A stretch of DNA of 64,000 nt, from the NCBI GenBank assembly GCA_910589415.1, contig OU342635.1, positions 38,404,929-38,468,928 on the forward strand, written 5' to 3'. How positions within the stretch are numbered: the first letter of the stretch is position 1; each line of letters starts with the position of its first letter. Below, one piece after another: positions 1-11,756 of this stretch. A program made the position numbers and the translations under genes. Below the pieces are notes generated by a model, which was not told the origin of the DNA, ran no database searches, and worked only from the letters and a program-made list of their open reading frames with translations. Source of the DNA: Malachius bipustulatus. Lineage: Eukaryota > Arthropoda > Insecta > Coleoptera > Melyridae.

Positions 1-507
1 GAATACCTACTTACAGCTGTACGCTATTAATACTATCATACTTGTATTTACCTATTTATAATCATGATTATAGGTATAGGTACCTACTTATAATTATTTA
101 GGTACTTAATTTAAAAGTTATTGCGCTGATGTACCGAATAATACTATTAATAATGATAATATTAATAACAATAATGATGTGATACTGACAATGCTGAGAA
201 TTAATCGACTAATAATAATAATAATGAAAGATGGCGTACTATTGCTCCCGACGGATATACAGGCTGGCCGCCACTACCGTCTGGGCTGCAGTCAGGGTCG
301 TTAATATACAGGATGATTCATAATATCTGGACCCTTTTGAGTATGCATTATATAGGTTATGGGGATTGTATACCTACTTACAGCTGTACGCTATTAATAC
401 GGTACCTATTTACCTGTTTATAATCATGATATAGGTATAGGTACCTACTTATAATTATTTAGGTACTTAATTTATAAGTTATTGCGCTGATGTACCGAAC
501 AATACTC

Positions 508-541
<34 letters not shown>

Positions 542-625
542 AGATGTCGTACTATTGCTCCCGAACAATATACAGGCTGGCCGCCACTGCCATCTGGGTC
601 TTCAGTCAGGGTCGTTAATTATAGC
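1..625. repeat. 366-bp direct duplication (two copies)
   Basis: The block beginning ACCTACTTACAGCTGTACGC near position 5 recurs near 371. The similarity runs through GCTCCCG, TACAGGCTGGCCGCCACT and CAGTCAGGGTCGTTAAT motifs to about 305 and 620. The copies differ by substitutions and by the length of an AAT run. No coding potential is seen. The left copy is cut by the window edge, so there may be more copies outside. Confidence 0.85.
511..539. repeat. (AAT)n microsatellite
   Basis: About ten AAT trinucleotides in a row, inside the second copy of the 366-bp duplication. The equivalent place in the first copy has only short interrupted AAT runs, so this run expanded after the duplication or was lost from the first copy. 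Confidence 0.9.
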
Positions 626-1006
626 TGGTGTAATAGACCTGTCGTGTTCGGACTTGCTTAGCTAGATGTACCGCTGTTAGTCTTAACACTGCAAGACGGT
701 TATCTTGGATGCGTATACCTTTAGGTACATGTGTAGGGTCTTTATACACCGTGTTTTATCACACTTGCTGCCATGTTCTGTAGGGGAGTATGTATCTATT
801 TTCTGTTTCACATTTTATATTATTATTTATTGATTTTTATAAGACGGTTTAGAATCGCACAACCATGTTTTCATTCTTCGACTTGTCATAGGTGCTTCTC
901 CCATTGGTAGGCTGGTTTTTTCAGATATTAAGACCGGTTTTCATCGTCGGTGGCCGGCTTTCAGACACGTCGATACTCGTCATGGCTTGCACCCCCGCGG
1001 CCCTCC

Positions 1007-1260
1007 CCCCCCCTCCCCTACCTCATACACCCGATATTCTACGCCCACCCCTCGATTATCTTTATTCTGATTGGTCCATAGAGTAGTGTAGTTACCCCCT
1101 CCCCTACATCATACACCCGACATTCTACCCCCACCCCTCGATTATCTTTATTCTGATTGGTCCATCAAGTAGTGTAGTTACCCCCTCCCCTACATCAGAC
1201 GCCCGACATTCTACCCCCACCCCTCGATTACCTTTATTCTGATTGGTCCATCAAGTAGTG
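1007..1260. repeat. 86-bp tandem repeat, three copies
   Basis: Three head-to-tail copies carry CCCTCCCCTAC, ACCCCTCGATTA and TTTATTCTGATTGGTCCAT. The GATTGGTCCAT element recurs at exact 86-bp spacing (1069, 1155, 1241). Each copy holds a CCAAT box on the minus strand (ATTGG). The C-rich strand bias is unlike the AT-rich surroundings. No gene is visible. Confidence 0.85.
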
Positions 1261-2450
1261 GACCTATGCCCCAACTCTTCATATCATTCAATTTCAGACG
1301 TGTCGAAGCTTGTTGTCTCCGTGGTGAGTCATATAAAACCGGTTTTCGGTGCAGGTAGTGGTTGGCTAGGTGTGTGGGTAGGTATGCAGGTAGGTCTTCG
1401 TAGTGAATACCGGTTTTCGATGCTGGTGGGTGCGACGGACCTATGGATTAACATAATAACGGTTTCCGACGTTGGTGGTCCCTTTCAGACGTGTCGAAGC
1501 TTGTGAATCGGATGTATTAACTTGACTCCTCTTTTGGGTTCCCATAACAATGACCGGCAGCTTTATTGTGTTACAGACATAGGACCGCCGACAAAGGGCC
1601 TCCGAACAAAGGAGTGACAGATGGGCGTGATTAATGACCCCCGATTTCTAAGAATTCATTAGTCTATTGTGTTTCCGAACAAAGGGCAGGGTGCAGGTGC
1701 GCTGTTTTCTGACGTGTCGAAGCATGTGTTTCCGTTGAACACTCTGAGATCTTATCTGTTTCTGATGCAGGTATGTACATAAATAACAATTAACTTGATA
1801 GGTTTATTGCAGTCCGGATATGATTAATGGTGCACGTGTGCACCTCCTAGGTACCGCCGCTATCTCCGTGTGGGTCATAATAGGTATAATAAATAACAAT
1901 TAAGATGACATTAAGGGATTAGGTTTTTTTTAATTATACAATTTATATTCAGTGACACGTGAGGGTTATAAATAACAACATAATTAATTCTATTGTATTT
2001 CACACAAAGGAACGCCGACAAAGGGCCGCCGAACAAAGGAGTGACAGGTGGGCGTGATTAATGACCCCCGATAACAAAAGAACTCATTAGTGTTGCTTTC
2101 CGTGTATGATTAATGACCCTAATTTACATAAATAAGCTATTAAATTGACAGATTTATTGCTATCGAGAGGCCGGGTCAGACCCTGCCGGCTCTGCATGTG
2201 GTCCGGTTAGGCCCCGTCGGCTCTGCATGGGGCCAGGTCAGTTCAGGTAAAATTTCCCTAGACTGCCATTTTTCCCTAGATCTAGGGAATTCCGACGGAC
2301 CCAGGTGGCGCCCTTTCTACTTTCCTTCTGCCCGCAGATCCCATCTTAGGTCGTTAATGCCCCTTTTAATAAACTTACTGGTCAACTTGGGATTCCACAG
2401 CAAAACCGATGTTACAACAACCGCTAATTATGGTCTTCTACCTCGTTAGG
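1261..2450. repeat. Repeat-rich block with 64-bp copies 427 bp apart
   Basis: A 64-bp segment at 1582-1645 (GCCGACAAAGGGCC through GATTAATGACCCCCGAT) recurs at 2009-2072 with few changes. A motif close to TTTCAGACGTGTCGAAGCTTG also occurs near 1288, 1482 and, altered, 1708. The block looks like an old, diverged higher-order repeat. The open frames inside it are explained by repeat composition and show no domain. Confidence 0.7.
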
Positions 2451-3886
2451 GTTATATACAAAAATCAACCCCGATTCATAACTAAATAAGAAGAAAACTG
2501 CCAGTCCTAGATTTCAGCATGATCTCTTTTTAAAACGGCTCTTGTTAGTTTTTTTTTTTTTAATAACTAGATCTTTTAGGTATTCATTTCGAGGTTGCCG
2601 TATGATTTCCATGCAGGAGACTTGTCTAAGGTATGAAGAAAAATAGTCGACACACGGCTTATCTTAAAGTATAAATGAGAAAAGGGAAAACGAGAGGCAA
2701 AGTAAAGATAATTGTTAAAATTAGGGCTAATAACAAAGTAGAGAGCTGTTAGAAGTAACAATGAACATAAATTTTCTGAAATAAACCCACCCAAGTCGTT
2801 AATCCTGTTGTTACGTTTACAAATGTTAGGTGTATAATCTACATCATAATAATACTTATATCGCGGTGGGACCTGTGATACATCGGACTTTAGGGAATAA
2901 GTCAGGAAATTCCGGTTCTAATCTACTGGGTTGCTTTTTCTGGAAATATTACTTCCTACAAGAGCTAACATTTAATCAAAATAAACATTTGACCAAGTAT
3001 CTCGAGCGATCTTTCTGATGTCCTGGAGTATACTTAACTTTGGTTGACTCGTTCCTTCATGAAAAGGATCGATTTAATTAATTTCCCGACAATTTGATAC
3101 GGCGCTGAAATAACACAATATCGTGCCGAGAAGACCGAAATTAGACAAAAAGAAGAAATCGATTTGGTGTTTTTATACTGAAGGAATTCTATTAAATTGC
3201 TGAATATCTATTGGAAAGATTGAAGCTTCTCGAGACGTTCAAGCCTCCACAAGGAGATATATTGCAGAAGCCAACATGATAACCCAATTAATTTTATGAA
3301 GGTGTGTTTAAACATAAAAGATTATATCAGGACGACTTCTCTGTAAAATTACTCGCGTTTTATTACATAATTTTAATTAAATGCCATCACCAAATTTTAG
3401 CTCTTATGTAAAATTAATCGATAAGCTCTTTGAATTATACGTAATAGAAGACGGTAGAGCCTGTTGTATTTCTAGCTACGGTCTCATCAGAAATCTTGAT
3501 ACCACTCTTTGCATATTACTCTTCAATCAGCTCGGCGATTGATAAAGGCGGGACTTGTAGAAATACCTATTATTTATTGCCTAAAACTTCGTAGATATCT
3601 TGAATTATAAAAAAATAGACTCATGCCAAAGAGGCATGACAAAACATTTAAGCCACCACGACTAAGAAAAATCTTGGGTGTTGCCATTTTGAATTCAACG
3701 GAGATAGAAGCTGGACTTCGGTATCAAAGTTGTAACCTACGATAAGTTCAGAAAAGTTGCTTTCGCTTGGCAAGCTAGCAAAGACTATACAGGAACTAGA
3801 TCTAGAAAACAAAAAAAAAAAAAAACGATACACCCTGTATACTTCCTACATCACCAAAACGAATCCGTAATAATTATTATTTTCAG
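2451..3886. other. No gene recognised, AT-rich
   Basis: Only short chance frames, a poly(T) run near 2550 and a poly(A) run near 3805-3825. No domain, TIR or convincing splice-flanked frame was found apart from the acceptor that opens the next feature. Confidence 0.6.
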
Positions 3887-4013
3887 TTTCTGAAAGTACA
3901 AGAATTAATGAGTTTTCTGTGTAAATACGACTTTTTTAAATTATTGGTAGATAAGCTGAAAAAAGGCGATTTTATACTTATTGAATATATTAATGAAGAC
4001 GTACTTAGAGCAG
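3887..4013 (+). CDS. Candidate internal coding exon, unknown product
   Basis: A 127-nt open segment sits between a strong splice acceptor (TTATTATTTTCAG, AG at 3885-3886) and a consensus donor (CAG|GTAAGT, GT at 4014). It reads without stop from the first base as 42 codons plus one base, beginning FLKVQELMSFLCKY and ending INEDVLRA, rich in hydrophobic and lysine residues. Seen directly: both splice sites and the open frame. Inferred: that it is spliced. The peptide matches no family I recognise. It is on the strand opposite the octopamine receptor, so it would belong to another gene or a mobile element. A chance arrangement is quite possible in AT-rich DNA. Confidence 0.3.
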
Positions 4014-7000
4014 GTAAGTATTTTTATTGGGACAGTTTATCGAAAAGTCCTTCAATAACTTCTTTATCTCGGCGCACGTCTCTACAGATAAAATTCGTTC
4101 AAGAATTAAACCGGAATCAACGAAATTAAAATACTCGTTATTGAGAACTTTGGAGACTTTTTAATAACCAAAATCATTCCCGAAGGGGAACATCCTTGAC
4201 GACTATCTATATCTATACCTAATAAGAAAAATATATCAGAATTTCCGAGTCAAAACGATTAGTAAAAGTCTGTACAGATAAAAAACTTTATAATTTACTA
4301 ACTCTAAATAGTGAAACATTTGTTAGAAACTTATCAGGAGTTTTCTTCGAAGTAGTTTAAGCTTTTAGATGGGGATAGTAGGGCTAGTTCCTAAAAACTT
4401 TAGCAACTTAACAGAGTCTTATATTTCAAAATACTTATTAACTCATGAGACTCACTTCTTGAAGACTCAACTCTGATATAAACATTAACTGAAAAATTCT
4501 ATTACGCGAACTCCGCAACTTCATCGATATACTAGACGCTTATATAGGAACTTGAAAGACTTGAAAAACACTGCCACTTTAAAGTGTGGCAAATTGGGGG
4601 AAAAAAACTTGACTGCAGGGGGTCAAAAATTTTACGAGATTTTTTTTCCACGCGTTTTAAGAAAATCTCTGCTTGATGAGCGAAAACATCCTAATTTCGA
4701 ACAAGATGTTTTCTTCATCAAGAGCACGGTTTTTCTTCTAGAGCCGGGACTAGTAACTAGACAGGCGGGGCATATGTGCCTGAATGTATAATTGGTTATA
4801 AAAACTCTTGTTTCAAAAGTAAACATAAAAAAAATGTATGATAATATTAAATTTCACATTTTGGTTTTTGAGGTATTTTTTTACCACTTTTGGACAAATT
4901 TCGGGTTATATCTCGGCCATAAATTAGCGAATGTTGAAATAGCATCAAAACGCATAATCTCGGCGGTGAATTACGTCGCCGAAATGTGAAATTCGCATCT
5001 TTGGAAACTTCTCGAACAATAAACCCTTAAATCGATCGTGCTTTGTGGATTGTGGCGCCATCTTGCTAGAACCATATATCTACCTATCGTCCAAGTCAAA
5101 ATCTTTCATCGCGGGCAAAAAAAAGTTTAGATAAAAATGCAAAAAAAAAAAAACATAAAACCATAGAGCTCCGAATTTGACCAACTCCTCATAACCAAAC
5201 GTTAGGTACTTTCATTTTCAAGCCGCGTTCAAATTAGACTTTTCATCTAATAATTCATAAAACAACAAGCGTAAAAAGATAAACACTTCAACTTTGATAA
5301 TATAAATTAAGTGGCCTATGAGAGAAGATGTAGGAGTAAACCATCCGCGATATTCCTTCAAGTATAGGAGCTTATTATTACAGAAGTGGAAAACTTTTGT
5401 GGCTCCTAATTTAGCTCGAAAATACGTACAAGTAATAACTCATTTAATTCCTTTATACGGTAAGTGAAGTCGAAATATATTCACCAGATAAAACGTCTTG
5501 TAATCCTTTGATGTCGTAACCGTTTCTTTAAGACGTCACGACGTCAAAGTCGACAAACATTCCACTTCGTTCGTTACCTACGTTATAAGCGATGATTTGA
5601 TAACCATTATAACGTGGAACTCCTTTTATTGGATGTAACTAGTTCAGGGACCGGTGAATGCAGATCGCGAATGCGGCTTTGCGATATTCAGAATTTCATT
5701 TCGAATTCATACAACGACGCTGCTTGCTAGATGTTCGTTTTAATAAACGTCTCTGCTCGTCTCGTCTCATAACTGGGATTCGATGCATCCATCGACTTCA
5801 TATCGCTATCTTGGAGATCATTTACTTCATCGGAAAGTTCATATCACTCATACTTTAAGATCAGAATAGGTACATAAATTTCGCATCGGTGTTCTGTTAT
5901 TTTCAGTCAGTTGCATCTTATGATAAGTAGTAAACACAGCGGCATGTCTTCTCATGTAAATTCAAAGACTCTTGTATGATAGATACTTGTATCTCGATGT
6001 TTAAGAGAGCTTTCATATGTATTGTAATAAAAGTTGGTATGGTATGCATATTTTCTTTATTATAGTTTCTCTAAGATAGGAACTTATATTGAAGTTCTGC
6101 TGATGCTGTAGTTTTATTATTATTCTCTCCAAAAATTGACTGATAGGTATTTTATATGTCTCAACATTTTTTCTGGGAGCATTAGATTTTATTCTACCTG
6201 TCACCGTCACCGGATAGAAACTTCTAAGCATCTGACGAAAAACTTCTATCAGATATAGGCTCGATAATCCTTTGGTTAAGCTGAGCAGGAATTTTTCATA
6301 AGATAGAAGCATGGAAAGTTCTTCGAGTGGAAATGATGAAAGTCGAAATTCCTCTTAGTGATTATTCTCGTATCGTGTTATAATTTGGATTTGATGAAGC
6401 TGCCGAATAACTCTGAGAAATCATATTCTTCATATTCCTTGAATACTCTTTATTAATCTCAGTATTACTTGTTATCAGTATTACTATTATCTCTAATTAC
6501 TTGAATACAGGGTTCCTGAAGCGGGAAAGTTGGGCACAATTTCAATCTTATTATCAATGTGGAACTAAAATTGAAAAAACTGAAAAATTGAAATTTCTTA
6601 TTTTAGCCATATCTTTTTTATTGTTGAAAATTTTCAAATCCGACTAGATCCCAAAATTTTCAGGTCTCTTCTAGCCGCCATATTGATTTTTCATATCGTT
6701 CGGCATTAGGCCTCAGAGGTATATTTTACATTTCTCAAATTTAATTTGTTTGTGTTTCGAAACGGTTTTACCCTTGATAGAAAATTTGGGACAGCCTTTA
6801 TTGTCTCTATGCTGACGCCGTGATTCACCGCTCCTCGCACTTCCGTAGGTATGCATTTTCGAATTACTTAGTAGGTGCGAGGTTCTGGAAGTTTGAAGTG
6901 ATCTAAACCGTGGCGCGTTAATGGATACCTACGTAGCATGAAGAATATTGTGACCTTTTCAGTGACTTGAGTCGAAATAATAATTGGTATAGACCGACTT

Positions 7001-7562
7001 CAAATTATATATTTTTTTTAATTTTATGAATCCATAAAACAGTTCATAAATATAATCATTATGGCGTTTAAAACCACTGTATATACAACACTTTGATCTT
7101 TGGCACGATTTCAACTGTGATTCGAAATTTATATGAGAAACATGAGACATATCACTCAATAAATAAACAGAGTCATAACAATAATAAAAAATATTACCAC
7201 AAATCATAAAATTAGGGAAAGGTCAACGAAACTAAATTTATCCCATCCCATAATATATTATATTACAACATCCGATGCGTAAATAAGGAATTACTTATTA
7301 AAATCAAAACTCGAGTCTTCTGCGAGTTCATTATTGTCTATTTCTCCTTTCCAATCCAGGAAGTTGTAAGACTTCCAAGAAAAATTAGTAAGCAAGCTGC
7401 ATCCATTGTGAAGTTTTTATAAATTACCCCACAACTCTCCAAGTTTGAACTCGGATAGATTGTCGGTTCTTTGTTGGAAGTATTTCGAACCGAAAACACC
7501 GGTTCAAAAGAGATAGGTAATACAACTTCGGAGTAATATCGCTAGACTAATTCAAAGCTTAC
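4014..7562. other. No gene recognised; one imperfect hairpin
   Basis: AT-rich DNA with short frames only. Around 4672-4722 an imperfect hairpin pairs CTTGATGA and GAAAACATC with GATGTTTTC and TCATCAAG, probably a relic of a palindromic element. The 4550-5110 and 6530-6800 stretches have the texture of old repeats but no clear ends. Confidence 0.5.
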
Positions 7563-7773
7563 CTCTTTTGTACCAATTTATCCGGTAATGCACTAGTTTC
7601 AGATCGTGCAGTGAATAAACTAAGCTAAAAATTGAATTTCTCAAGAACTCGGCTCTTATCCAAGAAAAATAAGAATATCGATTTCCTTCTTCCTTGGAAA
7701 GAGAATGCCGTTTTAATACGGTCTGAATTGCTGATGATATTATAGGGCTTAGCATTTCTTTTATTCCTATTTC
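7563..7773 (-). CDS. Weak candidate exon, unknown product
   Basis: A 211-nt open segment on the minus strand ends at a good donor (AAAGAG|GTAAGC) and begins after a poor acceptor (GCATAG with no pyrimidine tract). It encodes about 70 residues, including EEGNRYSYFSWIRAEF. It is on the same strand as the receptor exon, but does not resemble TM5-TM7 of an aminergic GPCR: no FxxP of TM5, no CWxP, no NPxxY. Most likely a chance frame or part of an unrelated transcript. Confidence 0.15.
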
Positions 7774-10567
7774 CTATGCAATTTTAAAATTTATTCTGTT
7801 ATATTTTATTATTTATTTTAAACTTATGATATACAGTGTGTCGCATTTATATCGCACACATACACCCCTGTATTTTCGTTATTTAAAAGAGTCGTGGTTT
7901 GAAGTTTTGTACGGTCACACAGACTGATGAGCCACACTTTTTACGATATCTAGGATAAATGAAATTTGATGTTTAAACCCCGTCTACTATGTTTTCGCAA
8001 ATAGGGCGAATTATCGATATTTTGCTTCGCGTTAGAGATATCGAGCCAAGTTTCTGAGAAGTTGTTTTAAATTGTTTTCGGATATTGAGTTTCAGGACAA
8101 AATTCACATATTTTATGAATTTTTGTTCCAAATAAAAATTTTAAAAATTTTCTTTTCAAATTTTATAATTAGTGTGTCACAGAAAGTAAAAATTGGACCG
8201 TAGTGAAAATAGATTGCAGGCTAGATTCTCCTACCTGAAAATTCTATGAAATGTTGCAACTCTTTAGAAAGAAATTATTTCGATATCTCAAAAATAAATG
8301 AAGATAGAATTTTTTTGTTCTGATTTTTGGAATCCCACAACACCGTATGTGTGTTGTTGTTTTTTTTTCCATGAGTTTTTCAACACCCTTTATAAAATAT
8401 GGTCATTTTTCAAATACGTCATAGTTTAGTTATTCTAAAAATTTGAGCGAAGGATGATTAATATTTTAAATTAAGCTTTAGAGAAATAAATCATTTTGAG
8501 TATATTTTCAGTTTCCGCAACTCATTAGCTTATGAAAGCCACAGGTATTAATAACGGTGTATCAAAGACAAAATGTCATCAAAAGAAAACTGGGACCTCA
8601 GTTCTAAAACTCCTTAATGAAAAATCTTAAAGCTCTTTAAATATTCCAGTTATTAGAGACTTTGAAACCTTTAAACTTCATATTATCACTTAAAAACTTT
8701 TCGTAAAATTCTGTTACGTCAAAATGGAAAATATATTATTTGATATCTTAGAACCTCTTTGTAATCTTGAGAGCTCCTCTCAGTAAAACTATACTTTATA
8801 TAGAACGTTGAAGAGTTTTGAAAAGTAATAGTTATGCAGTTTTATTTTTCCATGTTCCATTTATAACATGGACTAAATCCAACTTAAGCCGTAGAAAATA
8901 TCATATACCTACCTAAGCTACAAACAATTTTCAATTATTTTATATTATTTTATTATAGAGAGAGATTCAATCTTCTCCGACAATAAAAGGAAAGATCTTT
9001 CTCGAAAGAAAATTTAAATAGAACTATTATCTAATTGGAAGCGTGAAAGCCTGATTTAGATGATTTAGATGATACCGTTGAAATCTACAGTAGAAATTTA
9101 CTAAAAATCGTAAATTTTTAAGAATTTTTTTTTATCCTGTCAAACCTGGAATATTGAAAGATAGTTAGTTGAAAATTTGAGTTTGGTCTCATGTAGTCTT
9201 CATGGTAGGCCTCTTTTGATTTCTTCAGAATCCTTCTGATGCATATTAGTAGACTTTCTTAGTCTCAGCTTAGTTTGCTCTCTGAAGGGAGAGGTATGTT
9301 TACTGTATCCAATTTTTTTACGTAAATTTCAATTCTTAAAACAACGGAATTGAACGAAAAATTTACCTAAAATCGCATTTGGGCGTTGTAACGAAAAACA
9401 AATAAATCAATTAACTGTTCTACTGAAGCTCCACGTGCACTACACAAACACCATATATCTTAAATACTGATCATAAGATCAGATCACAAACTAATTTTAT
9501 AATTGAAAAGCAAACCTAGAGGATGTTTTTACACGAGCATAGCAACCGTTTTTCTATTTTTCTAAATTTATATCACATTCAAATTTAAATATTTGCGTAC
9601 AATAAATTAACTTTAAAGTTGCCATTTACCTCAACACTTTCTTTTATATAAAAATTGATAGTTTCTAATACAACAGTTACATAATATACCAGTTACTAAG
9701 GGATCATTATCTCCAAGCAAATCTGAGCAAAAATATGGAAAAATTTTACATTATCCTTACAAGATCCTCAATCTCGCCACATTATAATATTCTAAGAAAT
9801 CTTGAAAAGACGGTATGAAAGCAAAGGAAGTGTAACATGCCTTCCAGACAGCAGTCGTAATCAATTTCTGAAGATTTCTGACTATGCTCAAGTCGTGATA
9901 TCTTTACGTTTGTTTGATATCTGAAAGGGAAACCGTTACGGCAGTTTTATATCTCTGATCCTCCTCCCAATCTAAATCTCAACATAACAATGACCATGAA
10001 AGTTCGGCAGGATCAGGGATGAAGTATCCGATGTTGTGAGATTATTCAAATCGTGCCTGGTTTTGTATTGATGTGTTTACTAGAGCTTGGGCTATATTTG
10101 GAGGGTCATAAAATAATGAAAAAATAATATTATTTTGTAGCAATTACTGATTAAACATTAGTATTAATAGTCATGATATCATCATAGAAGTTTTCAAAGT
10201 TTTTTTTTAATGGGAAGGTACTGAAATGTTGATTTACCTTAAGAGTTCTAAAAATTTTTTATTAGTCTGTATCGATGCTAAGGTGTAATTTTTTTGTTCG
10301 GATATGTTTTCTTAATTTAATGAAACTCCTTGTAATGGTGTTTTATGAGGGAAAATCTCTTGCTTTCATGTAATCAGAAATACGCCTCCTTGAAAATTAA
10401 AATGTCTGATTTCTAGAGGATATAAGTATTATGAGAAGGATTTTATTGCCTTAGATAAGAAGATTCTATTGTTAAAACATAGTATTGATAGCAATTATAA
10501 AAATTTTTATTGAATCAGTTATATTTATCCGATTCTAACGCTACCGTTAACGTGTTTTTGAAATCAC
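7774..10567. other. No gene recognised
   Basis: AT-rich. Near 7834 an ACAGTGTGTCGCATTT motif resembles the ACAGGGTGT-type ends of insect foldback or TIR elements, and the following 600 bases have an old-repeat texture. No partner terminus was located. Confidence 0.5.
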
Positions 10568-11145
10568 CTACGAGGTCTGTTCAGATAATAATTTCAGAAG
10601 TCTCCTTCAAAGTACTCTCCTCCCCAACGCACACACTTATCCCAACGGTGATTCCATTGTTGAAACACTTCCTTTGTAATGTTCTTCAGCTCCTTTCTTG
10701 CATTTACAATAATCTAGAGAATCGTCTCATATCTTTTTCCCTTCAAGGATGGTTTGAGTTTGGGAAGGAGCAAGGTCCGGTGAGTAAGGGTAGCGGGGAA
10801 GACCAGTGATCGAGTGTTTGGCTAAAACCAGAAGAGTTCGGAGGGACGAATAAGCTGAAGCGTTGTCGCAGTGGAAAAACCAGTCGCCCCTACTCCATAA
10901 GACGTTTCAGAACTTCAGTTCAGTCACTCATGGTGAACAACACCCTTAGCATAAACAAGTCTGCTTCACCTCAACATTGGATTGAACTTGGTGAGCTGTT
11001 TTGGGCCTGTGGAACGTTTCACCCACCCACTGGGACGATTGGACCCTAATTTCAATGTCAGTATCATAAACCCAAGATTCATCACCTGTCATCATCCTTG
11101 ACAAGAAGTTTTCATCTTCTTCGGAACGATCAGGCGTGGCACTTC
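10568..11145 (-). pseudogene. Decayed mariner-family transposase
   Basis: Read on the minus strand, the segment gives in order: EENFLSRMMTGDESWVY-like sequence (DENFLSRMMTGDESWVYD), a QSSQWVGE block, RGDWFFHCDNAS, LPRYPYSPDLAPS, and finally QQWNHRWDKCVRWGEEYFEGD. These are the C-terminal landmarks of mariner transposases (Tc1/mariner superfamily, DD34D type), which cut and paste DNA. The first catalytic Asp codon is at 11081-11083 and the second at 10865-10867. SPDLAPS is present at about 10775, but the third catalytic Asp, which normally follows it, is lost with a small deletion. In-frame stops and a frameshift lie around 10900-10960. The end near 10568 (CTACGAGGTCTGTTCAGA) looks like the mariner TIR; the other TIR was not found. 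The element is dead. Confidence 0.85.
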
Positions 11146-11469
11146 ATGAAACTTCATCAGGCGTGGCACAAATTTTGATGATCCTGATGATCAGACATCG
11201 ATTTTTTCAGAATGAGGTGTTGATTTAGGCGACGAGGGGATCGTCAGTGGAGGTGGAGGAACGTCCAATTTGCTGATCTTCAATTGTCGACGACCATTTA
11301 AACGTTCATGTCATTTGAAAGGTAAGCCATGTTGAACATAGTAAATGTTTGAGAACAATCTCTTCTATTGCGGAATAGGAGATAATGTTCCCACAGACAA
11401 AATAAAGAAAGAAGAGGAAACCTAAAGAGAGGACCTCTGGAAAGACCTTCTATGATTGAGACAGGCTAA
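11146..11469. other. Possible 5' remnant of the mariner element
   Basis: This stretch lies where the N-terminal half of the mariner transposase should be and contains a duplicated GATCAGGCGTGGCACTTCAT/CATCAGGCGTGGCAC segment around 11129-11170. No continuous transposase frame is readable. The 3' part merges into the LINE remnant. Confidence 0.4.
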
Positions 11470-11715
11470 ATTAATGCTTTGGAAATATGACCAACAATAA
11501 GATCCAAAGCCTTACATCAAACTGAACGAAAATAGTTTGAAAATGCTAACAGGTTTTCTCACGGGTCATTGTAGATTTGAAGCACGCCTTAGCAATATTG
11601 GTCTACAAAATGACATCTGTAGATTCTGCATGGAGGGAGACGAGATTCCAATCCAACAATTCTCCTGATCGAGTGTCATGTATGCAACAAAGTATACCGC
11701 GGTCTAGGACCTTAC
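11470..11715 (+). pseudogene. Jockey-like LINE ORF2 C-terminus remnant
   Basis: The plus strand reads RQAKLMLW, then a block with KLNENSLKMLTGFLTGHCRF, then RLSNIGLQNDICRFCMEGDE. After a one-base frameshift it continues ILLIECHVCNK. LTGHC, followed by a Leu/Gly-rich stretch, CRFC and a late ECxxC, is the signature after the RNase H region of Jockey-type non-LTR retrotransposon ORF2 proteins. The reverse transcriptase and endonuclease parts are absent. It has in-frame stops before and after the motif, so it is a dead 5'-truncated copy. Confidence 0.75.
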
Positions 11716-11756
11716 TATCCTTACTATCCTTACTATCCTTACTATCCTTACTATCT
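11710..11756. repeat. (CCTTACTAT)n 9-bp microsatellite
   Basis: Five near-perfect head-to-tail copies of a 9-base unit directly after the LINE remnant, so it may have grown from the LINE 3' tail or from the codons at its end. Confidence 0.9.
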
